This document shows, in pieces, positions 4,876-5,300 of a stretch of DNA of 5,300 nucleotides. The notes below the pieces were generated by a model. The model was not told where the DNA came from and did not search any database. It saw only the letters and a list, made by a program, of their open reading frames with translations. Source of the stretch: JBFWNZ01 sp050250795 (lineage in GTDB: Bacteria > Pseudomonadota > Alphaproteobacteria > UBA8366); assembly GCA_050250795.1 (NCBI GenBank), contig JBFWNZ010000280.1, positions 1 to 5,300 of the forward strand, written 5' to 3'. Numbering within the stretch: position 1 is the first letter of the stretch; the number at the start of each line of letters is the position of its first letter. The position numbers were made by a program, and so were the translations under genes.

Positions 4876-5300
4876 ATGATCAAGCGGAAATGGCCCGTAT
4901 TCGTCGCCGCCGCGTTCATGCTGACGCTCGTCGGCGGCTTGGCGTACATGCATCGTCCCGACCGCGCGCCCGGTGCCTCTGCAGCACCTGCGCCGCAACG
5001 CACACCGCCCGGCGTTGCCGTCGAGACGGCGCGCGTCGAGGTATCGACCGTCGTGGAGGATATCCGGGCCTTCGGCACGCTTCTCGCGAATGAATCCGTT
5101 GTCATCTCGCCCGAGATCGCCGGCCGCGTCTCCCGCATCCATTTCCGCGAGGCCGAGAAGGTCGCGGCCGGCGCGGTGATGATCGAGCTGGATTCGGAAA
5201 TCCTGCGTGCGGAACTGGCGAAGGCTCGGTCCGATGTCGCGCTGGCCACGGCGAATTACGAGCGGGCGAGCACGCTTGCGAAGCAGGGAACCGGCACTCT
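4876..5300 (+). CDS. RND efflux periplasmic adaptor subunit (MFP/HlyD family), N-terminal part
   Basis: 141 residues are readable before the right edge. An N-terminal signal or membrane anchor (MIKRKWPVFVAAAFMLTLVG, positives then a hydrophobic stretch to about residue 25) is followed by an Ala/Pro-rich linker (31-46). Then comes VAVETARVEVSTVVEDIRAFGTL, the usual first beta strands of the membrane-proximal region, and VISPEIAGRVSRIHF (76-90) with VAAGAVMIELDSEILRAEL (96-114), the first half of the lipoyl/barrel-sandwich domain. The start of the alpha-hairpin (KARSDVALATANYERASTLAKQG) is at 116-138. Such proteins link an inner-membrane RND pump to an outer-membrane channel in drug or metal export; the pump gene would be expected just downstream. 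No lipobox Cys is present, so it is anchored by the helix or cleaved by signal peptidase I. CGAGGA (4858-4863) lies 12 nt before the ATG, a slightly long spacing. Confidence 0.92.
   Translation, partial: MIKRKWPVFVAAAFMLTLVGGLAYMHRPDRAPGASAAPAPQRTPPGVAVETARVEVSTVVEDIRAFGTLLANESVVISPEIAGRVSRIHFREAEKVAAGAVMIELDSEILRAELAKARSDVALATANYERASTLAKQGTGT

Noticed and set aside
4806..5249. Minus-strand frames opposite the adaptor gene
   Set aside because: The plus strand encodes a clear MFP adaptor N-terminus; the minus frames are Ser/Arg/Ala-rich shadows.

Overview
The window is GC-rich DNA (roughly two thirds G+C by eye) with tightly packed genes, Shine-Dalgarno sites and the codon bias of a free-living alphaproteobacterium. 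A Rhodospirillales-like host is my best guess, from general protein style only; no rRNA or other phylogenetic marker is present.

Left part (1-1677, minus strand): two genes with a 4-nt ATGA overlap. The first to be transcribed encodes a 100-residue DUF4387 protein. The second encodes an AtuA-like (DUF1446) protein that runs off the left edge close to its expected C-terminus. Divergent from them, on the plus strand, is a compact cluster: a D-2-hydroxyacid dehydrogenase (1846-2832), a zinc-independent quinone oxidoreductase of the QOR/zeta-crystallin type (2842-3828), and a 100-codon ORF (3863-4165) that joins the two ends of a TauD/TfdA dioxygenase with the middle missing. The shared 168-bp gap (1678-1845) holds a strong hairpin that has a T-tract only on the minus strand. 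Together these look like a catabolic locus for an organic acid or acyl compound: AtuA/DUF4387 acting on a CoA or hydroxy-acid intermediate, plus two NAD(P)-dependent oxidoreductases. The substrate cannot be read from the sequence.

Right part (4166-5300): a small single-span membrane protein with a Ser/Ala/Gly-rich tail (4239-4475), then a 400-bp non-coding gap, then the start of an RND-efflux periplasmic adaptor (MFP/HlyD family) at 4876 that runs off the right edge. The gap contains several hairpins, two of them mutually exclusive, an AT-rich island, and a plausible promoter with an inverted repeat over its -10 region just before the adaptor gene.

No tRNA, rRNA, CRISPR array, insertion sequence or phage gene was seen. 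The most unusual items are the internally deleted dioxygenase, the minus-oriented terminator-like hairpin between the divergent operons, and the structured gap before the efflux gene. I see no clear evidence of a wholly new system; the least characterised unit is the DUF4387/AtuA pair.
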